Part shown: positions 12,320 through 21,492 of the stretch, one piece after another
Layout of the letters: every line of letters begins with the position of its first letter
Position numbering within the stretch: the stretch's first letter is position 1
DNA from: Actinobacillus capsulatus DSM 19761
GTDB taxonomy: Bacteria > Pseudomonadota > Gammaproteobacteria > Enterobacterales > Pasteurellaceae
Assembly: GCF_000374285.1 (NCBI RefSeq)
Contig: NZ_KB893932.1
Span: 62,001-126,000 of the forward strand
Direction: 5' to 3'
DNA: 64,000 nucleotides
Made by a program: the position numbers and the translations under genes
Notes under the pieces: model-generated
Seen by the model: only the letters and a program-made list of their open reading frames with translations
What the model was told of the DNA's origin: nothing
Database searches by the model: none

Positions 12320-13174
12320 ATGTTAGAACTACTATTCGAACCATTCCAATATAACTACATGCAAAAAGCGATTTTTATCAGTATGGGCGTTGGCGTGGTT
12401 TGTGCTTTTCTCTCCGCCTTTTTAATGCTAAAAGGCTGGTCTTTAATTGGTGATGCCCTTTCACATGCCGTGGTACCGGGCGTTGCTATCGCTTATGCGT
12501 TAAAACTTCCTTATGCTTTCGGTGCATTTTTTTCCGGTATTCTTGCTGCTCTTTCCATTTTATGGGTGAAAAGTATTACTCGAATAAAAGAAGATGCGGT
12601 TATCGGCTTTATCTTTACCACATTTTTTGCACTGGGTATGTTTATTGTGTCACTCAATCCTACCTCTGTTGATGTTAATGCGATTGTGATGGGCAACATT
12701 CTTGGCATTGCAGATGAAGATTTATGGCAAGTTACGATCATCATTGGCTTATCACTACTCGGCCTTATCTTATTTTGGAAAGATCTACTGCTCACTTTTT
12801 TTGATGAATATCATGCGCTGTCTGTAGGACTCTCTACTCTTCGCTACAAAATCTTATTCTTTACCTTATTAAGTGCTTGTGTCGTGGTAGCATTACAAAC
12901 AGTCGGCGCAATCTTAGTGATTGCAATGGTCGTTACCCCGGGTGCAACCGCCTATTTGCTAACGGACAGATTCCCTCGTTTAGTCACTATTGCCATTCTT
13001 ATCGGTAGCCTCAGCAGTGGAATCGGTGCATATCTCAGTTATTTTTTAAATGGTGCGACCGGTGGTATGATTGTTTGCTTACAGACCTTTATCTTTTTAC
13101 TGGCTTTTTGCTTTGCGCCTAAATACGGTTTAATCAGCCAAAAACGTAAGCGTTTGGAGGCTATCAATGAATGA
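12320..13174 (+). CDS. Metal (Mn/Fe/Zn) ABC transporter permease, YfeC/SitC type
   Basis: An inner-membrane permease of the ABC-3 family (Znu/Sit/Yfe), 284 residues with about eight membrane helices. The conserved patch LKGWSLIGDALSHAVVPGVA lies near residues 42-61. Similarity in style is greatest to YfeC/SitC, which import chelated iron or manganese. It starts at the base after the rnhB stop and overlaps the second permease by 8 bases. No ATP-binding subunit or binding protein gene is next to it, so partners must be encoded elsewhere. Confidence 0.8.
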   Translation: MLELLFEPFQYNYMQKAIFISMGVGVVCAFLSAFLMLKGWSLIGDALSHAVVPGVAIAYALKLPYAFGAFFSGILAALSILWVKSITRIKEDAVIGFIFTTFFALGMFIVSLNPTSVDVNAIVMGNILGIADEDLWQVTIIIGLSLLGLILFWKDLLLTFFDEYHALSVGLSTLRYKILFFTLLSACVVVALQTVGAILVIAMVVTPGATAYLLTDRFPRLVTIAILIGSLSSGIGAYLSYFLNGATGGMIVCLQTFIFLLAFCFAPKYGLISQKRKRLEAINE

Positions 13175-13997
13175 GTTAGTTCTATGGTTCGTTGAGCCCT
13201 TTGAATTTGAATTTATGCAAACCGCTTTGTTTACTGCGGTATTAATCGCTTCTGTTTGTGCGGTATTGTCTTGTTATTTGATTTTAAAAGGCTGGTCATT
13301 GATGGGCGATGCGATTTCTCACGCGGTATTACCGGGGGTAGTCGTATCTAACTTATTAGGCTTTCCTTTAGCGGTCGGAGCATTTGTCTCTGGACTATTT
13401 TGTGCGATTTCCGTCGGTTATCTCAAAGAAAACTCTCGTTTAAAAGAAGATACTATTATGGGCATTATGTTTGCCGGATTATTTGCGCTCGGTATCGTGC
13501 TTTTTACCGCGCTACCGACCGAACAACACCTTACCCACTTATTATTCGGTAATTTGCTTGGTGTGACTCAAGCCGAATTAATTCAGACCATGATTATTTG
13601 TGCGATAACCTTTAGCATCATTATCTTCAAACGCAAAGATTTTCTGCTCTACTGCTTCGATAGTAGCCATGCTAAAGTTATCGGTTTACCGGTCAAATGG
13701 CTACACTACGGATTGCTTGCGCTCTTAGCGTTAACCATCATCAGTGCGATGCAAGTTGTTGGTGTGATTCTGGTTGTTGCAATGTTAATTGCCCCTGGAA
13801 TTACCGCCTACCAACTGTCAAACCGATTTGATTATATGTTAGTCATCGCGATGATAATTGCCATCAGCTCATCTGTTTTCGGCACGATCTTGAGCTATCA
13901 TATTGATGCGGCAACCGCCCCGACAATTATTCTTATTCAGTCCAGTCTTTTTGTTTTAGCACTATGTTTCAGCCGTTTAAAGACTCACAGGCGTTAA
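13167..13997 (+). CDS. Metal (Mn/Fe/Zn) ABC transporter permease, YfeD/SitD type
   Basis: This is the second ABC-3 family permease, 276 residues with about eight membrane helices and the same core motif (LKGWSLMGDAISHAVLPGVV). It resembles YfeD/SitD and should form a heterodimer with the upstream permease in the inner membrane. The start ATG overlaps the end of the first gene, with GGAGG upstream, indicating translational coupling. The metal cannot be read from sequence alone. Confidence 0.8.
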   Translation: MNELVLWFVEPFEFEFMQTALFTAVLIASVCAVLSCYLILKGWSLMGDAISHAVLPGVVVSNLLGFPLAVGAFVSGLFCAISVGYLKENSRLKEDTIMGIMFAGLFALGIVLFTALPTEQHLTHLLFGNLLGVTQAELIQTMIICAITFSIIIFKRKDFLLYCFDSSHAKVIGLPVKWLHYGLLALLALTIISAMQVVGVILVVAMLIAPGITAYQLSNRFDYMLVIAMIIAISSSVFGTILSYHIDAATAPTIILIQSSLFVLALCFSRLKTHRR

Positions 13998-14076
13998 CAG
14001 TGTTGTGTAAATTTGCAAATTAGCGCAAAACAATGGAGAATTATTATCTATAACTTATATAAAAAGGAATCTTATT

Positions 14077-14439
14077 ATGACTAAAAACTACGAAGAAACT
14101 ATTTTCAGTAAAATCATTCGTAAAGAAATCCCTGCTTCGATCGTGTATCAAGACGAATTAGTCACTGCATTTCGTGATATTTCACCGCAAGCACCGACTC
14201 ACATTCTAATCGTGCCGAATAAATTAATTCCAACCGTAAACCATGTAGAAGCGGAAGATGAATTAGCATTAGGTCGCTTATTTACGGCTGCGGCGAAAAT
14301 TGCAAAAGAAGAAGGCATTGCAGAAGACGGTTACCGTTTAATTATGAACTGTAATGTACATGGTGGTCAGGAAGTATTCCATATTCATATGCATTTAGTG
14401 GGTGGTGAACCTTTAGGCAAAATGTTAAGCAATAAATAA
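14077..14439 (+). CDS. hinT: HIT-family purine nucleoside phosphoramidase
   Basis: A 120-residue histidine-triad protein with the signature HIHMHLVGG near residues 101-109. HinT hydrolyses AMP-lysine and AMP-N-alkyl phosphoramidates. The gene order hinT-ycfL-thiK follows, as in E. coli apart from lpoB being absent here. The ycfL ATG starts one base after the hinT stop. Confidence 0.92.
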   Translation: MTKNYEETIFSKIIRKEIPASIVYQDELVTAFRDISPQAPTHILIVPNKLIPTVNHVEAEDELALGRLFTAAAKIAKEEGIAEDGYRLIMNCNVHGGQEVFHIHMHLVGGEPLGKMLSNK

Positions 14440-14440
14440 T

Positions 14441-14815
14441 ATGAAACATTTAAAATCTTATTGGCTATTTGCAATTTTTTCGCTTTTTTTGACCGCTTGT
14501 GGCAGTAATCCGCAAAGTTATATCAAAGGGAAATCAGAACCGGTTGTAAATATTGAAGCTCAAATTGCTACTCTTGTTAAAGTCGATGCAGAAAGCGAAA
14601 GGCTCTCTGTTACGAATTTAACTGAGCATCCGCTTAATTTATTCTATAAATTATTTTGGTATGATAACCAAGGGGTTACCCAAACTGCTAATGATATATC
14701 AACGCAACCTTGGTTAAATTTATGGATAAATAGCAAGCAGTCACAACCACTCAAGCTTGAAAAACCGACCAATGAAAGTAGCAATTATCGTGTCTATTTA
14801 CGTGGTAGCCGATGA
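14441..14815 (+). CDS. ycfL: YcfL-like lipoprotein (DUF1425)
   Basis: A 124-residue predicted lipoprotein. The lipobox LTAC (modified cysteine near residue 20) follows a short hydrophobic signal. The rest is a small beta-rich domain (LFYKLFWYDNQG) like DUF1425/YcfL. Function is unknown. The gene ends in an ATGA overlap with the next gene, and its position after hinT supports the name. Confidence 0.75.
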   Translation: MKHLKSYWLFAIFSLFLTACGSNPQSYIKGKSEPVVNIEAQIATLVKVDAESERLSVTNLTEHPLNLFYKLFWYDNQGVTQTANDISTQPWLNLWINSKQSQPLKLEKPTNESSNYRVYLRGSR

Positions 14816-15564
14816 ATGCCCTCGCTTGGCTTGAGAGCCAACAACAAGCAGTCATTTTTCGCAAAAATTTAGCAGGTTTGACCGCTTGTAGCCAACAGAT
14901 TCAGCTCGCCTCTGGCGAGCGATTTGTTTTGCGCCAACAAAATGAGCGAGCAACTACGTTCGGGATTAATTACGCTCAAGAAGCACAAATTTTATACTAT
15001 TTAACTTGCTTACCCTTTACGCCAAAGGTCTATTATCACAATAAAATTTCCAGTCTATTGACTTGGATTGAAGGTGATATACCTAACCGTTTCAGCTCAT
15101 CATTAGTAAAGCAATTAGCGCAACAACTTGCCCAATTACATCTTTTTCCTATTGATAAATCATTGCCTAAACTAGATCTTGCTGAGCGCTGTCAATTTTT
15201 ATGGCAAAAACTCTCTGTTCAACAACAAGCAGTATTGAGATTTCGTCCTCCATTTCAAACGATTCAGCCTTTTACACTGGCAATCTGTCATCATGATCTA
15301 CATTTAGGTAATTTTATTGAAAAAAATGACCGCTTATATCTGATTGATTGGGAATATAGTGCCGTGTCGGATCCGGCATTAGAGATTGCTATGCTCTTTA
15401 GTGCAAATGCTCAGATACTCAACGAGCAACAACAAGCTGAGTTTCTTCGCTTGTATCTACAAGCAACAAAATTTGATGAGAAAGGCTTTAAACAAAAAAT
15501 GGCAGAATATCATTCTGCCATTAATCAGTTAAATCAATTATGGTTTGCAATTCTTGAACCATAA
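14812..15564 (+). CDS. thiK: Thiamine kinase-like phosphotransferase
   Basis: A 250-residue protein-kinase-fold phosphotransferase of the APH/choline kinase group. The catalytic loop HHDLHLGNF and the metal-binding LIDWEYS (near residues 160-185) are intact. By gene order (hinT-ycfL-thiK) it should be thiamine kinase, which salvages thiamine to thiamine phosphate. A choline or other small-molecule kinase is not excluded by motifs alone. The first part of the gene carries an uptake-signal copy (gaccgcttgt near 14880) inside the coding sequence. Confidence 0.75.
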   Translation: MNALAWLESQQQAVIFRKNLAGLTACSQQIQLASGERFVLRQQNERATTFGINYAQEAQILYYLTCLPFTPKVYYHNKISSLLTWIEGDIPNRFSSSLVKQLAQQLAQLHLFPIDKSLPKLDLAERCQFLWQKLSVQQQAVLRFRPPFQTIQPFTLAICHHDLHLGNFIEKNDRLYLIDWEYSAVSDPALEIAMLFSANAQILNEQQQAEFLRLYLQATKFDEKGFKQKMAEYHSAINQLNQLWFAILEP

Positions 15565-15567
15565 AAA

Positions 15568-16197
15568 CTATTTTAAGAATGGATTATGCAGTTTCTCACG
15601 CCCGATTGTGGTGTGAGAACCATGACCAGCAACGACAACAAAATCATCATCCAAATCAAACATTTTGGTACGAATCGTATTGAGTAACACATCTAAATTA
15701 CCCATATAAAGGTCGGTACGTCCAATACTGTCTTTAAATAACACATCACCGCTAAAAGCGATTTTATTTTCAAAATCAAAAAAACCGATATGTCCCGGCG
15801 CATGCCCTGGCAAATGACGAACGCTAAAACGTAATGAACCTACTTCAACTACATCATTTTCATTTAACCAATAATCCGGTAAAAATGCTTTCACCAGAGG
15901 AAGACCGAACATTTCACACATTCGCGGTAGTTGTTCAAATAACGGCTTATCATCAATATGAGAACCATACACTTCTACACCAAAGCGATCTCGTACTTTT
16001 TCAACCGCCATAATATGATCTAAATGACCGTGTGTAAGTAACAATTTTTGTACATTCAAGTTTTGTGATTCAACAAACTGAATGATTTTATCCGCATTAT
16101 CACCCGCATCAATAATTGCGGCATTCTTATTATCATCCCAAATAACACTACAATTTTGCTGAAAAGCACTTACCGGGATAATTTGTAAATTAAACAT
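15568..16197 (-). CDS. ycbL: Metallo-beta-lactamase fold hydrolase YcbL
   Basis: A small glyoxalase II-like metallohydrolase of about 209 residues. The metal motif THGHLDH and the later histidine/aspartate ligands (LPGHAPGH, FSGDVLF, VAGHGSHT) are intact. A longer reading from 16227 is possible, but the ATG at 16197 (MFNLQIIPV) gives the family start and avoids the preceding gene's end. It is the last gene of the ycbB-ycbK-ycbL cluster. Confidence 0.85.
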   Translation of the reverse strand: MFNLQIIPVSAFQQNCSVIWDDNKNAAIIDAGDNADKIIQFVESQNLNVQKLLLTHGHLDHIMAVEKVRDRFGVEVYGSHIDDKPLFEQLPRMCEMFGLPLVKAFLPDYWLNENDVVEVGSLRFSVRHLPGHAPGHIGFFDFENKIAFSGDVLFKDSIGRTDLYMGNLDVLLNTIRTKMFDLDDDFVVVAGHGSHTTIGREKLHNPFLK

Positions 16198-16214
16198 AAA
16201 ATTTGACCGCTTAC

Positions 16215-16769
16215 CTAACCACGCCAAGTACGAACAGGACCGGTATCTACATGAACAAAATTACTACGAGGATAATAACCAACCCCGCCATTATATAAGC
16301 TCTCTGCAGCTGCTTTCACTTTTGCAAGCGGTATGCCAGATACTCTAAAGTCAACTGCTTGTCCACGAATATGGTAACTATTGCTTGCTACGCCACGCTG
16401 CGTTCTATGCATTCTTGCGTTCGTTTGAGCTGAACGATAACCGCTTAACACTAAAATTTCCGCATTACGAAAACCTAAACGTTGTTGAATTTGATTTAAT
16501 TTCACAAACAACATCGGGTCAATGCGTTTAATTTGGTTTGTGTGTCGGTCACGCATTAAGTAATTTAATTGATGTAAATCCGCCACCGACAAATGCCCAC
16601 CATGAAATTTAGCTGCATAAGTATCGCCCGTATTAATATTCCGGAAACGTAACGATAACGGAGCTGGGGTTGAAAGTGCTGCCATCACTTTACCAGGCAA
16701 TAAACTTGCCCCTAAAACAAGACCACCGAGTGACAACCACTTACGGCGTTGAACATTGGTTTGATTCAT
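16215..16769 (-). CDS. ycbK: YcbK-like M15 peptidase-family protein (DUF882)
   Basis: A 184-residue exported protein with a twin-arginine signal (RRKWLSLGG at the N-terminus) and a DUF882/peptidase M15 domain. The zinc-site pattern is YHIRGQAVD and later VHVDTG. Related proteins act on peptidoglycan. An upstream ATG at 16823 would add 18 residues, but ATG 16769 has GAGGAAAG just upstream and places the arginine pair near the start, so I chose it. It lies between ldtD and ycbL, as in E. coli. Confidence 0.85.
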   Translation of the reverse strand: MNQTNVQRRKWLSLGGLVLGASLLPGKVMAALSTPAPLSLRFRNINTGDTYAAKFHGGHLSVADLHQLNYLMRDRHTNQIKRIDPMLFVKLNQIQQRLGFRNAEILVLSGYRSAQTNARMHRTQRGVASNSYHIRGQAVDFRVSGIPLAKVKAAAESLYNGGVGYYPRSNFVHVDTGPVRTWRG

Positions 16770-16899
16770 TGAACTTTCCTCATTATCACAAGTAATGATT
16801 GATAGTAGATTACTCAATCTCAAAATAATTTACTATCAGCCATAAATAAAGGCTTATTATTAATAAGCCCCTTCGACTCACTCTAAAAAATAAAGTTCC

Positions 16900-16920
16900 G
16901 AGAAGCAAGCCTTACTTCTC
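16900..16920 (-). terminator. Probable ldtD terminator
   Basis: GAGAAG (16900-16905) pairs with CTTCTC (16915-16920) beside the ldtD stop, and T-rich sequence follows on the minus strand. A second inverted repeat (ggcttatta/taataagcc, 16852-16869) lies just beyond. Confidence 0.5.
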
Positions 16921-16941
16921 AGAAATTTTTATATTTGTGAA

Positions 16942-18534
16942 TTAGATCACACTTTTCACTTTGCTCCAATTCACTGCATTCTTCGGAATTGCCGTATCAA
17001 ATTTATAGATATCAGGTAATGTATATACCTTACCGTTCTCTACCCATGCAGTAACATAGTATAAATAAACCGGATTATCCGAACGAATATTCGCAGAAGT
17101 TGTTTTCTGACTTGCTAATACTTTTTGTTTTTTGTCCATGCTCCAGCCAGCTTCTTTTAATAAGATACTTGCTAAATCATCTGAACGCTCAACACGTACG
17201 CACCCGGAACTTAACGCTCGATCCGTTTTACCGAATAGACTACGGTTTGGTGTATCATGTAAATAAATCGCATCCGAACTTGGCATATTAAATTTAAAAC
17301 GACCTAATGCACTATCATCCCCTGCTTTTTGGCGAATACGATAAGGAATATTCTTACTATTCACATATTGCGACCAGTTCACGCTACGAGGATTAATTTT
17401 ATTACCTTTTCCATCAAAAATTTCATAGCCAGCAGAATCCGCAAATCCTGGTTTTTTAGCTAGCTTCGGAATAATATCTTTAGTCAAAATTGTCGGCGGA
17501 ATATTCCAAGGCGGATTAACCACTATATTACTTAACTTACTATACATTACTGGCGTACGACGATCATCACGCCCAACAATCACCTTAGATTGTAGCGCTA
17601 GCTGACCATCACGGAAGTAAAATAGCTGATAACTAGGAATATTCACGAAAATACCGTTATTAAAACTTGGGATAATACGTAAACGCTGTGCATTCAAAGC
17701 TAATTTATAGAACGTATCATTACCTGTCGTTGCCTCTGCTTCAGCCGTTTTTGCTTGCTTGGCTTTGGTTGCCTTTTTCGCATTATCTGATGCTGACATC
17801 AATAATACACGTTGTGCAGTTTCTTGATAAATGTGGTTTTGAGGCACTAAATTAGCAATAAATTGATCTGAACGTCCTTCTTGTACGGCATTTACCCATT
17901 GATTAACCAGCTCAGCACTTGGCGCTTTCGGCGTGTAACTGCCTAGGTTATATAGCCACTGGTTCGCATTTTTAAACACATTTTTGTTATAGTACAGATA
18001 ATCTAAAAAGCTATCCGTTAATAACATATCACGAGCCGAACCTTCCGGTTGGCTTAGTATCTGTTGTAACGCTTTTGCCGATTTAGCTGATACACCACTC
18101 ACAGCCAACAGAGCATATTCTTTGATAAATTGCTTTTCTGCTGCTTTATCATTCCACATATTCACAAAAGCATTATCTAAATAAACTTTAGCAGTTGTTT
18201 TACTTAACAGTAATATATTAGCACCTACTGTTTGCTGCACTTTTGCTTCTGCTTCCGCTAACTTTCTAGCTTCTTCTTGGCGAATTTGTTCTTGTTTGAA
18301 TACATAATCCGCACGTTTTGCTAATTCCGCGGCACGAGCCTGCTGAGCAGCAAAACTTAATTGAGGTAAAATTGCATCTTGCGCAATAGGCGCTGCAACA
18401 ACATTTGATTGCCCGACCGAGACAACCGAGGCTGATTGCTCAGACACACCCGTTGTAACCGGAGCGATTTCCGCCATAGCCATGCCAGAAAACATAAGAA
18501 CCGGCAACAATTTAAAGGTTTTCACCTTATTCAT
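16942..18534 (-). CDS. ldtD: L,D-transpeptidase (YcbB/LdtD type)
   Basis: A periplasmic L,D-transpeptidase that makes 3-3 crosslinks in peptidoglycan. The 530-residue product has a signal peptide and an Ala/Gln/Lys-rich linker (residues about 60-105). The YkuD catalytic domain carries the active-site signature LSSGCVRVE near residue 444 and the upstream histidine in YLHDTPN. It is shorter than E. coli LdtD. It heads the ycbB-ycbK-ycbL group and is separated from prc by a terminator. Confidence 0.9.
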   Translation of the reverse strand: MNKVKTFKLLPVLMFSGMAMAEIAPVTTGVSEQSASVVSVGQSNVVAAPIAQDAILPQLSFAAQQARAAELAKRADYVFKQEQIRQEEARKLAEAEAKVQQTVGANILLLSKTTAKVYLDNAFVNMWNDKAAEKQFIKEYALLAVSGVSAKSAKALQQILSQPEGSARDMLLTDSFLDYLYYNKNVFKNANQWLYNLGSYTPKAPSAELVNQWVNAVQEGRSDQFIANLVPQNHIYQETAQRVLLMSASDNAKKATKAKQAKTAEAEATTGNDTFYKLALNAQRLRIIPSFNNGIFVNIPSYQLFYFRDGQLALQSKVIVGRDDRRTPVMYSKLSNIVVNPPWNIPPTILTKDIIPKLAKKPGFADSAGYEIFDGKGNKINPRSVNWSQYVNSKNIPYRIRQKAGDDSALGRFKFNMPSSDAIYLHDTPNRSLFGKTDRALSSGCVRVERSDDLASILLKEAGWSMDKKQKVLASQKTTSANIRSDNPVYLYYVTAWVENGKVYTLPDIYKFDTAIPKNAVNWSKVKSVI

Positions 18535-18570
18535 ACTAAATCCTTAGACCCGAGATTGTAAAAAGTAATA

Positions 18571-18602
18571 AAAAAACAGACCGCTTAACTCTGGTTAAGC
18601 GG
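18571..18602 (-). terminator. prc terminator
   Basis: ccgcttaac (18581-18589) and gttaagcgg (18594-18602) form a 9-bp stem. On the minus strand it is followed by TCTG and a run of six T (18571-18576). It carries uptake-signal core bases. Confidence 0.8.
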
Positions 18603-18630
18603 CAGCTGAATTAATATATTATAATTGATT

Positions 18631-20643
18631 TTATGACTTTTTATCAATTTCTAGCCAATCGACCATCATTTTCTCAGCTTCTTTCAAAAAGAAGTCCGGC
18701 GCTTCATAATCTTTAGGTAACGCATCAATATCTTTTAATGGCTTTTTACCTTCTCGTGCAAAACGAGCATTCAGATCTTTTAAGCGTTTCGCTTCATCCG
18801 ATTTATATTCTTTTTGGCGCTCTGCTAAGTTAAGTGAGGTAAACTTACGCGCCTCCCTTTCTTTACGAATTGCAATATCTTCATTTAATGCGATAAATTC
18901 AGGATCTTTTGCAATACGCTCTTCATGTTTAGCTGTCAAACTGGAAACTGCATCACGCGCATGACCTGCCGCATGATAAGCCGCTGCCGGAATTTTGTCC
19001 CATGGCAATGCATTATCCTCAAAGCTTTCGCCAGTCTTCTCCGCATTAATTATTTCAGGGAACTTGATATCTGCCTCAACACCTTTTAGCTGAGTGCTTC
19101 CACCATCAATACGATAGAATTTCTGAATCGTATATTGAATAAAGCCTAATGGTTCTTGATCTAAGTCGTACACAAAATTCAATGAACGGCTTTGTTGCAC
19201 CGTTCCTTTACCAAAGGTTTGTTGCCCAACGATAATTGCACGATTGTAATCTTGCATTGCCGCTGCAAAAATTTCCGATGCCGATGCACTATGACGGTTA
19301 ATCATGACCATAATTTTGCCATCATAAAGTGATTTATCCGCCTCTGGATCTTCGTGAACTTTGATTCGGTTGAAAGCATCACGAACTTGAACAACCGGAC
19401 CATCTTTAATGAATAATCCTGTTAATTCCACTACTTCCGTTAATGAGCCGCCACCATTTTCACGTAAATCGATAATCAAACCGTCAGCTTTTTTGGTTTT
19501 CATATCATCTAATAATTTACGTACATCATTGGTTAATCCAATATAGAATGTCGAAATTTTGATAACCGCAATGTTTTTACCTGCAATTTTCTCAACGGTT
19601 AACTTCGCTGCGCTATCTTCTAGACGCACTTTATCACGAGTTAAAGTAATAATTTTCGTTTTTCCGCCTTTTTCCGGCTCAATTTCTAAGCGAACCTTAC
19701 TGCCTTTTTTACCTTTAATTTTGTCAACAACGTCATCTAAACGCCAGCCAATTACATCTTCAATTTCACCTTTTTCTTGACCTACACCGACGATCTTATC
19801 GCCAACTGCAATCTTCTTGCTGCGAGCAGCCGGCGCCCCCGGCACCAACGATTTAATCGAAGTAACATCATCTTCCATTGCAAGTGTCGCACCGATACCT
19901 TCTAATGAAAGATTCATACTTTCTTGGAATGCTTTAGCCGCTCTAGGTGATAAATAACTGGTATGCGGATCAATTTCACGCGCAAACGCATTTAGATACG
20001 TTTGTAAAATATCATCCGCTTTTACCTGTGTAAGACGCTTAATTGCCAAGTTATAACGTTTAGTTAACGTTTTCTTAATTTCCGGCCATTTTTTGTCTTT
20101 AAGGTACAAGTTGATAATGTCATTTTTAACACGCTGTTCCCACAATCTATCCGCTTCTTCCGTGGTAGTTGGGAAAGGTGCTTTATCACGCTCATTCTCA
20201 ATTTGATCCGTACCTTTTAAATCAGGTTCTTTATCTAAAAGTGAAAGGGCATATTTATAGCGTTCATAGCGACGCTTTGTCATAAGATCATAGATTTCAA
20301 ATGCTGAATCTAATTTACCCTTATACAATTCTTCATCTAGCTTTGTTGCGTATTTTGCACGCATCGCATCAATTTCAGATTGTAAAAAAGTATTATGCGA
20401 GCCATCTAACCAATTGATATAACGATTAAAAATCTTATTTGCAAACTCATCATCCAATTTAAATTTGTGGTAATGAGACTGGGTTAAACGTGCGGTAACA
20501 CGTTTAGTAGAAAGACTATGTTGCTCTGTTGGTTTAGGAATGACTAATGCACTTTCCTTAATCTGTGGTTCAACTGCAAATGCAGTGCTAATCATGGAAC
20601 CAAGACATAATGCAATGAGTCGGCTAAGCTTATTAATTTTCAT
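18631..20643 (-). CDS. prc: Tail-specific (carboxy-terminal processing) protease
   Basis: Prc/Tsp is a periplasmic serine-lysine protease that trims C-termini of penicillin-binding protein 3 and other envelope proteins. The 670 residues show a signal peptide ending near AFA, a PDZ domain around residues 240-320, and the catalytic dyad: Ser in SASASEIFA and Lys in QQTFGKGTVQ. It lies downstream of proQ, the usual enterobacterial neighbour. Confidence 0.95.
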   Translation of the reverse strand: MKINKLSRLIALCLGSMISTAFAVEPQIKESALVIPKPTEQHSLSTKRVTARLTQSHYHKFKLDDEFANKIFNRYINWLDGSHNTFLQSEIDAMRAKYATKLDEELYKGKLDSAFEIYDLMTKRRYERYKYALSLLDKEPDLKGTDQIENERDKAPFPTTTEEADRLWEQRVKNDIINLYLKDKKWPEIKKTLTKRYNLAIKRLTQVKADDILQTYLNAFAREIDPHTSYLSPRAAKAFQESMNLSLEGIGATLAMEDDVTSIKSLVPGAPAARSKKIAVGDKIVGVGQEKGEIEDVIGWRLDDVVDKIKGKKGSKVRLEIEPEKGGKTKIITLTRDKVRLEDSAAKLTVEKIAGKNIAVIKISTFYIGLTNDVRKLLDDMKTKKADGLIIDLRENGGGSLTEVVELTGLFIKDGPVVQVRDAFNRIKVHEDPEADKSLYDGKIMVMINRHSASASEIFAAAMQDYNRAIIVGQQTFGKGTVQQSRSLNFVYDLDQEPLGFIQYTIQKFYRIDGGSTQLKGVEADIKFPEIINAEKTGESFEDNALPWDKIPAAAYHAAGHARDAVSSLTAKHEERIAKDPEFIALNEDIAIRKEREARKFTSLNLAERQKEYKSDEAKRLKDLNARFAREGKKPLKDIDALPKDYEAPDFFLKEAEKMMVDWLEIDKKS

Positions 20644-20681
20644 AAAAATCCTAATTCATTATGAGATATGCCCAAGTAAAT

Positions 20682-20717
20682 AGGATAAGCGATGTTTATG
20701 AATCCATCGCTTATCCT
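20682..20717 (-). terminator. Hairpin between proQ and prc
   Basis: A perfect 13-bp inverted repeat (aggataagcgatg/catcgcttatcct) lies in the 93-base gap between proQ and prc. The following sequence is only moderately T-rich, so it may be a partial terminator or an mRNA-stability hairpin. Confidence 0.55.
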
Positions 20718-20736
20718 TATAACTTAAAGACTAGAA

Positions 20737-21285
20737 TTATTTATTACCTTTACTAAATTTTTTCGTTAATGCAGCAAGGCTTTCTGCTGTTGCTTTTGCT
20801 GAAACTTCTTTAGAAATACGAGGTGTTTTTTTCACACGTACATCAACACGCTTTTTCGCTTTTTCTTCACGTGCTTTTTTCTTAAAGAATTCTTTACGCT
20901 GTTCTTTTCTCTGTTCCGCTTTACGAGCAGCGTAAGCTTCTTTAGCAACCGCTAATGACTGTGCGGCATGTTCAGCTTGTGCTTCATCAACAATACCGGT
21001 CGATTCACCTTGTAGACCGACACGTTGCGCATTAGCTGTACAAGCAGCAAGATAACGCCAGCTCATCGTATAAGTACGTAATGCTTGACGTAATAATGTT
21101 TTACTGATTTTTTCATCATTTACCAGAGCTTCGGCTAAATCTTGAAAAAGACCGACTTTTAATGGCTTAGCATCTCCTTCAATACTAAAACAAAGTGGGA
21201 ATTTATTCGCTAAATAAGCAATTACTTCTTTCACACTTGGATTTGTTTTGCTACCGTTTTGCGTTTTTACTTGTTGTTCTGACAT
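20737..21285 (-). CDS. proQ: RNA chaperone ProQ
   Basis: ProQ is a FinO-domain RNA-binding protein that binds structured small RNAs and mRNA 3' ends. The 182-residue product has the FinO/ProQ domain near residues 10-120 (EVIAYLANKFPLCF, LRQALRTYTMSWRY). A lysine/arginine-rich linker and a short C-terminal tail follow. The start at MSEQQVKTQNG is preceded by a purine-rich site. The gene is divergent from the csp gene, and an unusual nested inverted repeat lies in the gap. Confidence 0.92.
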   Translation of the reverse strand: MSEQQVKTQNGSKTNPSVKEVIAYLANKFPLCFSIEGDAKPLKVGLFQDLAEALVNDEKISKTLLRQALRTYTMSWRYLAACTANAQRVGLQGESTGIVDEAQAEHAAQSLAVAKEAYAARKAEQRKEQRKEFFKKKAREEKAKKRVDVRVKKTPRISKEVSAKATAESLAALTKKFSKGNK

Positions 21286-21333
21286 AATGTTTTCTCTATT
21301 AAAAATTTAAGTCTAGATAAATGTTTAGTTTAA

Positions 21334-21445
21334 TATGAAACCTCGACTCGTTACTATATTTTATTTAGTGAGGCTAGTCCATATAAAATCAAAATCTTTC
21401 CATTACGAGTCCATGTTAGACAAGAATATTCCTTCAGGTTTCATA
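21334..21445. other. Nested inverted-repeat element between proQ and csp
   Basis: Three inverted repeats lie one inside another: TATGAAACCT/AGGTTTCATA (21334-21343 with 21436-21445), GACTCGT/ACGAGTC (21345-21351 with 21405-21411) and ATTTTAT/ATAAAAT (21358-21364 with 21383-21389). A transcript could fold into a long rod of about 112 nt. It lies 49 bases upstream of proQ and upstream of the csp promoter. It could be a proQ 5' leader structure or a separate small RNA. I do not recognise a known family. Confidence 0.5.
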
Positions 21446-21463
21446 AATAATTTAAAAAAACAT

Positions 21464-21492
21464 TTGCTTTAATGATTAATTAGTGTTCTAAT
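21464..21492 (+). promoter_or_regulatory. csp promoter and long leader
   Basis: TTGCTT (21464-21469) and TCTAAT (21487-21492) are spaced by exactly 17 bases, pointing to a start near 21499. That leaves a 5' leader of about 150 nt before the csp ATG. Cold-shock mRNAs of the cspA type have leaders of this length that control stability and translation with temperature. The rest of the 21286-21648 gap is the nested repeat element described separately. Confidence 0.6.

Noticed and set aside
16800-16838. Inverted repeat TGATAGTA/TACTATCA before ycbK as a regulator site
   Set aside because: It lies in an AT-rich gap between ldtD and ycbK with no recognised operator consensus, and could be part of local terminator structure.
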